64,000 nt of DNA. Source: Arthrobacter stackebrandtii. Its GTDB lineage: Bacteria; Actinomycetota; Actinomycetes; Actinomycetales; Micrococcaceae. The notes beneath the pieces are model-generated. The model did no database searches, was not told the origin of the DNA, and worked only from the letters and a program-made list of their open reading frames with translations. The stretch spans positions 3,472,001-3,536,000 of the forward strand of contig NZ_JAGIOI010000001.1 of assembly GCF_017876675.1 (NCBI RefSeq), written 5' to 3'. Within the stretch, counting starts at the first letter, position 1. Every line of letters starts with the position of its first letter. Shown here piece by piece: positions 16,894 to 25,643 of this stretch. The translations under genes were made by a program, and so were the position numbers.

Positions 16894-19359
16894 ATGGCCG
16901 TCAACGTAGGCGTAATTCACGAAGTCAGAATGAGTCGTGCCCGCCTGTATATACTAATTGATTCCTTCGAGCAAGATATGAGATTTGCGATCGAAGCCCA
17001 TCTTTTAGATCACATGGACGAGGAGGCTGTTTTTACCTCGAAAGAGCTGGAAGCGATGAGGTCTAAGCAAGCTCAAGACGAGTCCGGTCAAGATGCAGGA
17101 ATTGTGCACTACCTTGATTTGAGTCCTAGTTACGATATTTTACTCCGACACAAGGAACTGCTCCCAACCGACCTCGCTACAGATCTCAAACTGTCGGCTT
17201 CAATTATTTCTCAACTCGTTCCTATTCGACATAGAGTAATGCATGGACGGCCTCTGAATATTAATGACCAAGCGACAACTGTCACACTACTTTCTCCTTT
17301 TACGGGGCAATTTTGGACAAACACCCACTACATAATCAACAAACTGCGTCAAGATCCCAGCTGGGAGCCCGTATTCGAAAGAACATTGTCTCCCCAGGAG
17401 CGCACGCTCCATAACCTTCCAGAGGCAGACTACGATGAAACTTCATTCATCGGAAGAAAAGTTGAATCCGCATGGTTACTTGCTGCTCTTCGTAAGCGTC
17501 GCAATCCGATAATAACGATTACCGGCGAAGGTGGAATCGGCAAAACAGCTCTCACGCTCGATGTTGCTTACAGGCTCGTTGATAGCGACGAGAATCCATA
17601 TGAAGCCATACTATGGGTATCTCTGAAAACAGAAAAGCTGACAGCCTCCGGAGTTGAACTCCTGAGAGATGCCGTTAGGGGAATTGATGACACCATTCAA
17701 TACCTCGGGCAGACATTGACCAACGATTTCTCTGGAAGCGCTACGGAACTTGCCGATGCACTTGAAGGAATTGAGTGTCTGATAATTATTGATAATTTGG
17801 AATCCGCTAATGGCGATGAAATCGTACAACTTTACGATATTCTGCCAGACTCTGTAACTTTCCTTTTTACGAGTAGGGTAGGCATCGGACAGCTTGAGCG
17901 GCGATACGCATTGCCAGCTCTGAATGATTCTGAAGCGGTACTATTGCTCCGCAAGTTTGCATCCGCCCACGGTCAGCACAAACTTACCAAACTAAAACAG
18001 GCAGATGCGCTGGAGGTGGTTAATTCCCTTCGGTGCAGCCCATTAGCGATTAGATGGTACGTGCTCGCAGCAGCTTCAGGGGCCATCCCGACTGACGTTT
18101 TAAAAAATCAACAGGAGCTTCTCAATTTCTGTGTTCAAAACGTGCATGAAGGACTCTCTGAAAACTCCAAAGCTGTACTAAACGTCCTGCGAGCGTTAGA
18201 TCGCAGGATTGGATTTGATGAATTTGCTGTGCTTACTGACCTGTCAATTGACGACCTTCGGATGGTAACTCAGGAACTTACGAGGGGTTCCTTAGTCTCA
18301 GTTGAATCGATTACGGCTGGCCAGCCTGGAAGCAAACTTGCATTGACGCCGACAGCAAGACTGTATCTGAAGAAACCTGACCACTCGGGCACCTTTATTG
18401 CGGAAGTTCTCCGTCGAGAGCGTCAATACAAAACGATGCTCGAAGCCAGCTTGTCGACTACCAAGTCCGTTGATCCCCGAATCATTAATCCGCGAAGCGA
18501 ATCAGACAGCCCTGCAGTTTTCATGTTGCAACGCGCCCTCAAAATGGCCTATACGGGAAATGCGGAAAAGGCGGAAGAGTTGGTAGGCCGAGCACGCACT
18601 TTCAACCCAGATTTCTCAGAGGTGCATAGGGTCTCCGGTGATATCCAGTCTAGATTTGCAAGATACGAGTCCGCTGTTTCGGATTATCAAACCGCCCTAT
18701 CCTTTGCATCGACGGACGCAGCTATTGTTATTGCAAGCTACCAGTTGGCCAGTGTATTCGGATATCGATTGCACATTGCCAACGTCGCTCTACCTCACGC
18801 CGAACGCGCATTCGAATTAGCTCCGAATCTAGACACAACTACTTTATATGGGAAGATATTGGTTTGGACCGGCGATTTTGAAGCAGGTCATCTGCGATTG
18901 CGGGAGGCCCTGAGTGGGGCCACAGGTCGTGATCGGTTGATGATCGGCACGGCGCTGGCCAATGCATATTCCCGCTGGGGTGAATCTTTCATGAAGACGC
19001 ATTCATATGCCGATGCGTTCGCTAAATCTACCGAAGGCCTTCTTTCGGGATGGGAGCTAACCAATTACGGTAAAGCGGATCAGAAACTCTCCGCTGCTTT
19101 GGCTGAATGTTGCATTGTTGCCCTTCGAGCGCTCGAGCATGATTCGAGTTTGCACGGCGACACAACTGATGGACATCTTTCCAAAATTGCAAGTTTTCTT
19201 GTGCAGAGTTCGAAACTTATTCCGACAAAGAAGAGAGAGTTGATATTTGCAACGCTCAATAATGTCCTCATTGAAATGGATAACTCAACACCGGTCTATG
19301 CCGAACTTTATGCTGGATACTTGGCCGTCAATATGGGTAAATCCATCCCGGCGCCCTAG
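16894..19359 (+). CDS. STAND NTPase: HEPN-like, NB-ARC and TPR domains
   Basis: The 821-residue protein has three parts. Residues 1-150 are helical with RHRVMH at 112-117, an Arg-x4-His motif like that of HEPN ribonucleases. Residues ~185-430 are an NB-ARC/STAND NTPase, with FIGR near 190, Walker A GEGGIGKT at 211-218, Walker B LIIIDN at 296-301 and FLFTSR near 322. Residues ~535-790 form TPR-like helical repeats that would be the sensor. This layout matches STAND immune ATPases, where ligand binding to repeats triggers oligomerisation and activates an N-terminal effector. Here the effector would be RNA cleavage causing abortive infection. The base composition is A+T-rich compared with neighbours, indicating transfer. 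The antiviral role is inferred. Confidence 0.8.
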   Translation: MAVNVGVIHEVRMSRARLYILIDSFEQDMRFAIEAHLLDHMDEEAVFTSKELEAMRSKQAQDESGQDAGIVHYLDLSPSYDILLRHKELLPTDLATDLKLSASIISQLVPIRHRVMHGRPLNINDQATTVTLLSPFTGQFWTNTHYIINKLRQDPSWEPVFERTLSPQERTLHNLPEADYDETSFIGRKVESAWLLAALRKRRNPIITITGEGGIGKTALTLDVAYRLVDSDENPYEAILWVSLKTEKLTASGVELLRDAVRGIDDTIQYLGQTLTNDFSGSATELADALEGIECLIIIDNLESANGDEIVQLYDILPDSVTFLFTSRVGIGQLERRYALPALNDSEAVLLLRKFASAHGQHKLTKLKQADALEVVNSLRCSPLAIRWYVLAAASGAIPTDVLKNQQELLNFCVQNVHEGLSENSKAVLNVLRALDRRIGFDEFAVLTDLSIDDLRMVTQELTRGSLVSVESITAGQPGSKLALTPTARLYLKKPDHSGTFIAEVLRRERQYKTMLEASLSTTKSVDPRIINPRSESDSPAVFMLQRALKMAYTGNAEKAEELVGRARTFNPDFSEVHRVSGDIQSRFARYESAVSDYQTALSFASTDAAIVIASYQLASVFGYRLHIANVALPHAERAFELAPNLDTTTLYGKILVWTGDFEAGHLRLREALSGATGRDRLMIGTALANAYSRWGESFMKTHSYADAFAKSTEGLLSGWELTNYGKADQKLSAALAECCIVALRALEHDSSLHGDTTDGHLSKIASFLVQSSKLIPTKKRELIFATLNNVLIEMDNSTPVYAELYAGYLAVNMGKSIPAP

Positions 19360-19439
19360 AGAGTTTTGCTCTCGGCAGGAGCGGCGGCCGTTCCTGGCCT
19401 AAACGTTAGCCTATTAGACTGCGAGATGGCGCGGCAGGG

Positions 19440-20101
19440 TCAGGTAGCCTGATCCTCTTCTTTCTTCCTCTCTTCACCGAACGCTTGCAGCACCTCCGTG
19501 TTGTCCGGCACCTCGTGCGTTTTCTGCACATAGTGCTTGCTGGTGATTTTTTCATTTGAGTGGCCCAGCTGGGCTGTAGCGGCGGCGATGCCCTGGGTGT
19601 TGGCGAGGATTGTGCCGACTGACTTGCGGAATGTGTGCGGGGTGACCCAGTCGTAGCCCAATGATTCTCGGCATTCACGCCATTGCTTGCGGAAGCCGTT
19701 CGGGTCGCGGATGGTCAGGACTGTTGACGGGAAGACTAGGCCAAGGTCGTTTTGGAGCACGGTGTTGGCTTGGCGCCGGCGCATCATTTCCACGGCAAAT
19801 GTCGGCAGGAAGTACCTTTGCCGAGAGTTCGAACTCTTTGGATGGTCCTGGATTCTCAAGCCGTGCGCACCTTTGACCTTGATGACGGTCCCGTTGATCG
19901 TCACCGTCGGCTTCTCCGCTTCGAGGTCCACATCGGTCCAACTAATCGCAAGGGCTTCGCCGATACGGGCACCGGTGGCCAACATGATGTCCACGACGTC
20001 GAGGATGTCCTTCTCATGCAGCCCGTTGGGGCGCCCGGTCGGCTGCTGCCACGCATACACGCCCTTGCGCAATGCGATGACTTCCTCCAGGGTCAGGGCT
20101 C
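19440..20101 (-). pseudogene. tyrosine integrase, C-terminal catalytic part (split by insertion sequence)
   Basis: This holds the catalytic domain of a phage-type integrase: Arg in ATGARIGEALAISW, His-x-x-Arg in TPHTFRKS, the second His in LGHSN, and the nucleophile Tyr in ITSKHYVQKT. It continues the frame of 22527-23067; the join would read VRALTLEEV across the insertion. Without the N-terminal part and a start it is unlikely to be made. It probably catalysed insertion of this element into tRNA-Arg. Confidence 0.88.
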
Positions 20102-22526
20102 CAGGCCTCCGGACATGGTCAGTGCGCGGTTTTTGTAGTTTGTTGAATTGCCGCGGTTCTTACTGCGGCTGAGGCTGTTAATTTCACGCCTGTTGTGAGA
20201 TAATAAAGGCGTGATGATTTCTTGTGTGGGTGGGTGAAACAATGGTTTCAATGACTACCCAAACCGCCCTTCCCGTACTTCCGGACCTTGGCGCTGTGCT
20301 CATGGGCGAGCGTGCGGCCCTGCTGGAAAACGCCTCTGGTGGCAAGGTCTTCATTAACGGGCAGCTGGCCTATGTGTGGGGTGCGGGCCAGGACGGTCTG
20401 CGCCGGTTGGCGGCCTCTCAACTGGTCGATACCGGTGCCGCCCAGGTCAACGAGGTCGCCGCAGCTTTCGGCGTCAACACGGAGTCGTTGCGGCGCTGGC
20501 GCAAGTCCCTTGAAGGCACTGGCCTGATGGGCCTGGCACCGGTAAAGAAGGGACCCAAACGCCCCTCCCTGCTCACGGAAGCCAAAGCAGCAGAAATTCG
20601 TGCTATTCGTGCCGGCGGTTTGAGCCTGCGGGCCACCGCTGAAGCGACGGGGGTTTCCACCGACACGGTCCGGCGCGCCATGGCCATGACCACCACGGCA
20701 GAAGCACCGACCACTGATGCTGCCCACGATTCTCTGGTACCCCTTGAAGCAGCGGGGCAGCGTGCACTGCCGCTCTTACCAGCCCCGGTGGCCCGCGATG
20801 CCGAGCGGGCCGCTGCCGGCCTGCTCGAGGCTGCAGCGCCTTTGTTTGCCCCGGCCGCCAACGTTCGCCACGCCGGCTTGTTCCTGGCCTTCCCCGCACT
20901 GGAATCCACCGGTCTGATCAGCTGTGCGAAAGAGGTGTACGGGGCGTTGCCGAATGGTTTCTACGGCCTCGAGACCGTCCTGATTGATAGCGTGCTGCGA
21001 GCACTGGCCGGGGAATCTAGGGCTGAGGGCGCGACGCGCTTTGACCCGGGTGAGCTCGGGCGGGTGTTGGGGTTGGATCGGGCCCCGGAAGTAAAAACCA
21101 TCCGCCGCCGGATCAGCCAACTCGCCGAAACCGGCAAGGCCGGGGAACTGATTGCCGCCCTGGCCAAACACCATCTGACAGGCACCGGGCCTGGCGGGGA
21201 GGACCTGGCTGCGGTGCTTTATGTTGACGGGCACGTGCGCGCCTATCAAGGCACGAAAAAGATTGGGAAGATCTACTCCACGAGGCTCAAGTTCCCAGTC
21301 CCGGCGACCGAAGAAACCTGGGTCACCGACGCCCATGGTTCACCGGTCTTCGTTGTCATGGCCGCACCCGGCGCGTCCCTGGCCGCCGAACTGCGCGACC
21401 TCCTGCCCGAGCTGCGCACAGCCGTTGGGGATGACCGGCGCGTGTTGGTCGGCTTCGACCGCGGCGGCTGGTCACCGGCATTGTTCAAGCACATGGACTC
21501 AGCCGGTTTTGATGTGTTGACCTGGCGCAAAGGCGTTACGGAGGACATCAGCGAAGATCTCTTCACAGAGGTCACGCACACCGACGACCACGGGCAGAGA
21601 CGCAAATGGTCGGTGGCGGACACGCTCGTTGATCTGCCCCTGGCAACGACCAAGACCAGCGGTGAAGTCTTCACGATCCGGCAGATCAGCAGGGTCGTGG
21701 GCACCACCGGTGACGGGAGCAGGCAAATCCATATCCTCACCACCGACCGGACCATGAGTGCCGGGGAGGTTGTGTATCGCATGGGCAATAGGTGGAGGCA
21801 GGAAAATCAGTTCCGCTACGCCCGGATGCACTTCGATCTTGACTCCCACGATTCCTACACCAGCACCGGTGACGATGAGGAGCGGATGGTGCCGAACCCT
21901 GCCAAGGCCAAGGCGTACCAAAAAGTCGTTGCCGCCCGGAATGCTCATGCCGAGGCCGCTGCGATCGCCGAGACGAACCTGATGGCGCTGAAAACCCCGG
22001 CAGAAGGCTCCACGGAACTGGCTGTCACGGTCACCAGCGCCATGCACAACCAGGCCATGGCACCGCTCTGGGAAGCAGAAACGGCGCTGATCGCGGCCGA
22101 GAAGGCTCACAAAGCCATTCCGGCAAAACTCCGTCTCGGGGAACTGAACCCGGGCCAGCAAGTCCTGGATACCGAGGTCAAGCTCATCCATACCGGCATC
22201 CGCATGGCCGCCTACAACACCGCGATGACCATCGCCCGCGAGATCCGCACCAACACCGGCTACCGGCGCGCCAGCCAGGAAGCCCACGCCCTCATGCGTC
22301 AGATATTCAACCAGCCCGGCGACATCGACACCACCAAGCCCGGCCTCCTCACCATCACCCTGGACCCGCTACCCACCAAGGCCAAAACCGCGGCCGCCGC
22401 CCAACTATGCGAGCACCTAAACAGCGCCGAAACTCGCTACCCCAGCACCGAGCTCATCCTGCGCTACAAAATCAAGAACACCACCTAGCACCCCACAGCA
22501 ATTACCTCACCATGACCGGAGCCCTG
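20102..22526. mobile_element. 2.4-kb insertion sequence inside the integrase gene
   Basis: Terminal inverted repeats CAGGCCTCCGGACATGGTCA (left) and CAGGGCTCCGGTCATGGTGA (right, read inward) bound a single large transposase. The same ends occur on the second copy at 29795-32211. The flanks GGCTC and GGCCC could be a five-base target duplication with one change. Removing the element restores an uninterrupted integrase reading frame. Confidence 0.85.
20242..22488 (+). CDS. large DDE transposase
   Basis: This is about 748 residues from ATG 20242. Two helix-turn-helix segments lie at the N-terminus (VNEVAAAFGVNTESLRRWRK; LRATAEATGVSTDTVRRAM), followed by an Ala-rich linker. The catalytic core has likely acidic residues in YVDGHVRAY (~334), GFDRGGWSP (~411) and RWRQENQFRYARM (~526), and a long helical C-terminus follows. 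I cannot assign an IS family with confidence. It is closely similar to the protein at 29932, most strongly over the central and C-terminal parts, and distantly to the decayed one at 7450. It appears intact and is probably functional. Confidence 0.85.
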   Translation: MVSMTTQTALPVLPDLGAVLMGERAALLENASGGKVFINGQLAYVWGAGQDGLRRLAASQLVDTGAAQVNEVAAAFGVNTESLRRWRKSLEGTGLMGLAPVKKGPKRPSLLTEAKAAEIRAIRAGGLSLRATAEATGVSTDTVRRAMAMTTTAEAPTTDAAHDSLVPLEAAGQRALPLLPAPVARDAERAAAGLLEAAAPLFAPAANVRHAGLFLAFPALESTGLISCAKEVYGALPNGFYGLETVLIDSVLRALAGESRAEGATRFDPGELGRVLGLDRAPEVKTIRRRISQLAETGKAGELIAALAKHHLTGTGPGGEDLAAVLYVDGHVRAYQGTKKIGKIYSTRLKFPVPATEETWVTDAHGSPVFVVMAAPGASLAAELRDLLPELRTAVGDDRRVLVGFDRGGWSPALFKHMDSAGFDVLTWRKGVTEDISEDLFTEVTHTDDHGQRRKWSVADTLVDLPLATTKTSGEVFTIRQISRVVGTTGDGSRQIHILTTDRTMSAGEVVYRMGNRWRQENQFRYARMHFDLDSHDSYTSTGDDEERMVPNPAKAKAYQKVVAARNAHAEAAAIAETNLMALKTPAEGSTELAVTVTSAMHNQAMAPLWEAETALIAAEKAHKAIPAKLRLGELNPGQQVLDTEVKLIHTGIRMAAYNTAMTIAREIRTNTGYRRASQEAHALMRQIFNQPGDIDTTKPGLLTITLDPLPTKAKTAAAAQLCEHLNSAETRYPSTELILRYKIKNTT

Positions 22527-23067
22527 GGGCCCGGACTTCCTTGGTGACGATGGGGATCCTGGCAACCTCCCGCAGCGGGTTGGCGCTGATGGCGCCGTGC
22601 CGTGTGGCGAGGCTGAGCATCCCGGACAGGATGGTCTTGCACATCTTCGCCGTCGTGGCGCCGCTTTTGGTCCGGGTCGTCTTGAGGAACCTGTCGAGGG
22701 AGTTGACGTTGGCTTCCCTGATGGTCAGTTCGCCGGTGCCGGGCAGGATGTAGGTGTCCAGGAGCTCCCGATACCTTTTGCTCGTGTTGGCGGCCCTGCC
22801 GAGGTCTTCAAACTCCGCCCACCAGATCTTTGAAAGCTCCCGCAGCTGCATCTCCGGCCTGATCTCATCTTCATTGACCGGGACCAGCAGCGTGAGCTTG
22901 TGAATGAGGGCCGCCTCGGCCTTTGGCCCGGTCGGCCCCCACGCTTCGTAGCGGCGGACGACGCCGTCGAAGGACCGGAACTTGGCGCGGGCACGCCAAA
23001 TTTTCGGCTTGAGTTGCATGCGGGTGACCTTGCCCCACATGCCCAGCGGCAGGCGTGCTCTAGGCAA
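22527..23067 (-). pseudogene. tyrosine integrase, N-terminal part (split by insertion sequence)
   Basis: This is the arm-binding and SAM-like core-binding region of the integrase (WGPTGPKAEAALIHKL; YRELLDTYILPGTGELTIRE; KMCKTILSGMLSLATRHGAI). It reads into the insertion element and stops at once. The start overlaps the end of the excisionase-like gene; TTG 23067 and ATG 23040 are both possible. With the piece at 19440-20101 it forms a complete integrase of normal length. Confidence 0.85.
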
Positions 23068-23281
23068 GGTGGTCTTCCGTCGTTGCGAGCCATTCGTTCA
23101 GGTCGGTGCGGCTGATGCGCAGGTGACGGCCAATCCTGTGGGCCCGCGGGCCGGCGTGCTTGGTGCGCCACTGATAGAACGTCTGCTCGGGGATCTGCAG
23201 TTCCCGGCAGATGTCCTTCGGGCTCAACCATTCCTCCCTGATCGGTGCCGTGGACGGGGCGGGGCTAGTTTGCTCACTCAT
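23060..23281 (-). CDS. xis: excisionase-like helix-turn-helix protein
   Basis: The 73-residue protein is of the MerR/excisionase type: WLSPKDICRELQIPEQTFYQ followed by GPRAHRIGRHLRISRTDLNE, the winged-helix DNA-binding pattern. A strong AAGGAGA site lies 7 bases before ATG 23281. It overlaps the integrase start, the usual xis-int arrangement. It should bend attachment-site DNA and favour excision, but its integrase partner is broken here. Confidence 0.85.
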   Translation of the reverse strand: MSEQTSPAPSTAPIREEWLSPKDICRELQIPEQTFYQWRTKHAGPRAHRIGRHLRISRTDLNEWLATTEDHLA

Positions 23282-23624
23282 GGGATTCTCCTTTTCAACT
23301 TGGCCTTACACCTATCCATGGTGAAAAAGCACCAGAACTACATGACCACCGTTGCCATATCGGAAGAACGACGGCGGTCACCTCACCCAATACCGTGGCG
23401 GGGCAAAGCAGTTCGGCCACTTGTCGCGCTTGATGTCGCAGACGAGAACGCGGTGCCACGCCAGCCACGGCCGGCGTGGCAGTCTCCTACGAACGCGGAG
23501 ACTCCACCGGGCCCGTGGCCGGCCACCAAGCAATCAGGACCACACTGAAAATCGATGTTTCAGAAGTGAGGCACGCCTCCCGGCTGGGCACATCAGCCGG
23601 GGTTAGGAAAGGCAGGAAAAGAAA
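23282..23624. other. intergenic, no gene seen
   Basis: This stretch holds the divergent control region between the excisionase-like gene and the ssb relic. It includes a 13-base motif (23311-23323) that also occurs before the zinc-ribbon gene at 29769-29781. Confidence 0.4.
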
Positions 23625-23968
23625 ATGGCACCAGAATCCCAGTCAGCATCAACGGCAACCTCGTCGCCGATCCGGAACTCTGTTATGGGGGATCAGCAAT
23701 CGCTCACGCGAAACTACGCGTCGCCGTCAGCCAGGGCTTCCCGGCAGCCGGCGGCATCTGGCGCGACGGCATCCCCGTCTTCCACAGCGTCTCTGCCTTC
23801 AGGAGGCTGGCCGAAACGTAGCACCATCCATGAAGAAGGGAGATCCAGGTCCTACGAGAAGGACTGCGCCAAGCTCGAAGCCCGCCACATCATCGCCGAA
23901 GTCGTCTGCCCAGACCTCAGATTCGGGACAACGTCATACGAGCGGACACCCAAACCAATCCGGATAGT
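23625..23968 (+). pseudogene. single-stranded DNA-binding protein relic
   Basis: Three frames together resemble an actinobacterial SSB: VSINGNLVADPELCYGG and AHAKLRVAVSQGFPAAGG in one, RNVAPSMKKGDP in the second, and SYEKDCAKLEARHIIAEVV with DLRFGTTSYERTP in the third. The first break fits a missing C near 23638. A deletion removes roughly five codons in the middle, so the gene is truly broken. A good AGGAAA ribosome site precedes ATG 23625. Plasmids and ICEs often carry their own SSB. Confidence 0.7.
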
Positions 23969-24545
23969 CACCATGGGAAGCCAGGACCATGTCCAAACCG
24001 AGCCGCGGTTGACAAATAGTTCGGGGTGGGCGCCGACAATGCCAGCCACACCTCCATTGGCGGGAGGCACCAGCCCCAACGGACTGCAAATGTGATTCCG
24101 AAACGGGAAGTGGTGATTCGACTGACAGCAGCCAGAAAGAATATGCGTCGTCAACGTTAGCCGCCGCTACGGGCGGCGGACTCTTGGTGCATCGCAATAC
24201 GGGAGTAGCTGGCCGCCTGCTTCAAGGATTGTTCTGAAGTGTCTTGTATGTAACCGCGGATGCTCTGATTCAGCCAGCGAGTTCCGAGACATAGTTACGA
24301 GAATTGCTGGTCGCGGACGAACTCGCACGACTCAGCGAAAATTCGATTACTCTGCCGCCGTAACGACAGCCGGCTTGATGAGGCGACTCTATCCCTAGGG
24401 TTGAAAGACGACATGAGCAACCACCGGCTGAACCCTACTAACGCGGCTGCTCCGCAGCTAATTGTTCGCTATGGTCGTTGCAGGAACGATCAGGCTATGG
24501 CAGTGTCAAAAGTCTGAACAAGATGCTCGAGCAAGGTGGGTCGGT
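23969..24545. other. no gene seen
   Basis: This is 577 bases of mixed composition. Frames here are short and give no recognisable protein. Confidence 0.4.
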
Positions 24546-24761
24546 ATGAGTTCTAAGGTGGTCATGACGTACTCAGATGGGGATCGAGAGGAGCTCGATG
24601 AGTTCTTCGAGACAGAGAGCGAAGCCGAGGAGTTTGGGTTAGAGCAAGTTAGCAACTTCTACTCCGGCGGTGAAGTTCTCCATTTGTCGAATCCAGGTGA
24701 TTACCCGGCGCCCCGTGAAGAAGTAGAGGCAGACTACGAGGTGTTCGAATTCGAGGACTAA
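24546..24761 (+). CDS. small acidic protein
   Basis: The protein is 71 residues and very rich in Asp and Glu, especially in two clusters (REELDEFFETESEAEEFG; EEVEADYEVFEFED). There is no signal peptide or membrane helix. ATG 24546 is chosen over the longer frame from 24462 because AAGGTGGG lies just upstream and the protein character begins there. The function is not recognised. Strong acidity could suggest a DNA-mimic or binding partner, but that is speculation. Confidence 0.5.
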   Translation: MSSKVVMTYSDGDREELDEFFETESEAEEFGLEQVSNFYSGGEVLHLSNPGDYPAPREEVEADYEVFEFED

Positions 24762-24958
24762 TTCTGTCGAAGACATACCCAGCCCTTCCCCACAGGAGCC
24801 GAGCGGCGGGCATGGCGGCATTTCTGCGTGCCCTTCCACTTCTATTACAAGCTAATCGACGACCCGTACCGCCACGCACGCTAATATGACATTTAGCGGC
24901 GCCGTGCCGAGACGTACGAGGCCCTTCGCGAGGTCAAGGGCCAGGGGAGGTTCATTTC

Positions 24959-25141
24959 GTGGCAAAGAACAAGCTGGATGGGGTCACCTTCAACAAGCTG
25001 ATGGATGAGTTTGGTGAGGATGCCGCAGTGGAGACACTCAACGATGTCAACGAGGGGAAGATACGCGCTGAGACGATCGAGAAGTACCTCTACACAGACG
25101 AGACAAAGGAAGCTTACGCGGAGCGCCTACGCAACGAATAG
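24959..25141 (+). CDS. small soluble protein of unknown function
   Basis: The protein has 60 residues (MAKNKLDGVTFNKLMDEFGE onward) and is helical and charged with no cysteine. It starts at GTG with GGGGAGG 8 bases upstream, a very good ribosome site. It overlaps the last 95 bases of the minus-strand membrane protein gene, so one of the two annotations may be wrong at its end. No family is recognised. Confidence 0.5.
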   Translation: MAKNKLDGVTFNKLMDEFGEDAAVETLNDVNEGKIRAETIEKYLYTDETKEAYAERLRNE

Positions 25142-25616
25142 CGTCTAGTTGCTTGATTGCGGGTGTGCCGATGTAGCCGAGTACCGCATTGCCTCCACGA
25201 GACGCGGACGTAGCGATGAGTTCGTCCGGGACGGCTTCCATCCATGCCCGTTGAACGTATCCGAATTTCTCCCAGCGGATGGTAATCCATGTACCTGTGG
25301 GGTCCAATGAGTGGATGTCCAGAACAGTGATTTCGGTAGTGACGCCGAGCTGGCTCTTGACGGTGGAGAAGTGTTCCCATTGTTGAACGGCGTGGGTGAT
25401 CCACGCGTTGAAACGGCGGATTTTTGTGAACCAGATGGCTGCTGCAATGCTGGCCAACATGACAGCGGCAGCCACCAAAACCCAACCGACTAAGGCGGGC
25501 GCCTGCTGGGCCAGGAACAGCCGAATGGCGGTGGCGAGGAAGACACAGCTGATCGCGGTGAGAGTGACTGCCCAGCCGGAGGAGGTCTGGGGTTTGACCA
25601 TCGGATTCGTTCGCAT
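25047..25616 (-). CDS. small membrane protein in the relaxase operon
   Basis: The protein has 189 residues with two membrane helices at about 15-35 and 42-62, and a cytosolic C-terminal domain. It begins 27 bases after the relaxase stop on the same strand, with GAGG upstream of its ATG, and is likely co-transcribed. The final ~35 residues overlap a plus-strand small gene and look less ordered. A role in mobilisation is inferred from position only. Confidence 0.55.
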   Translation of the reverse strand: MRTNPMVKPQTSSGWAVTLTAISCVFLATAIRLFLAQQAPALVGWVLVAAAVMLASIAAAIWFTKIRRFNAWITHAVQQWEHFSTVKSQLGVTTEITVLDIHSLDPTGTWITIRWEKFGYVQRAWMEAVPDELIATSASRGGNAVLGYIGTPAIKQLDAIRCVGAPRKLPLSRLCRGTSRSSQRVSSPR

Positions 25617-25643
25617 GACTCAACCTCTGCCTCTGCTCTGCTT

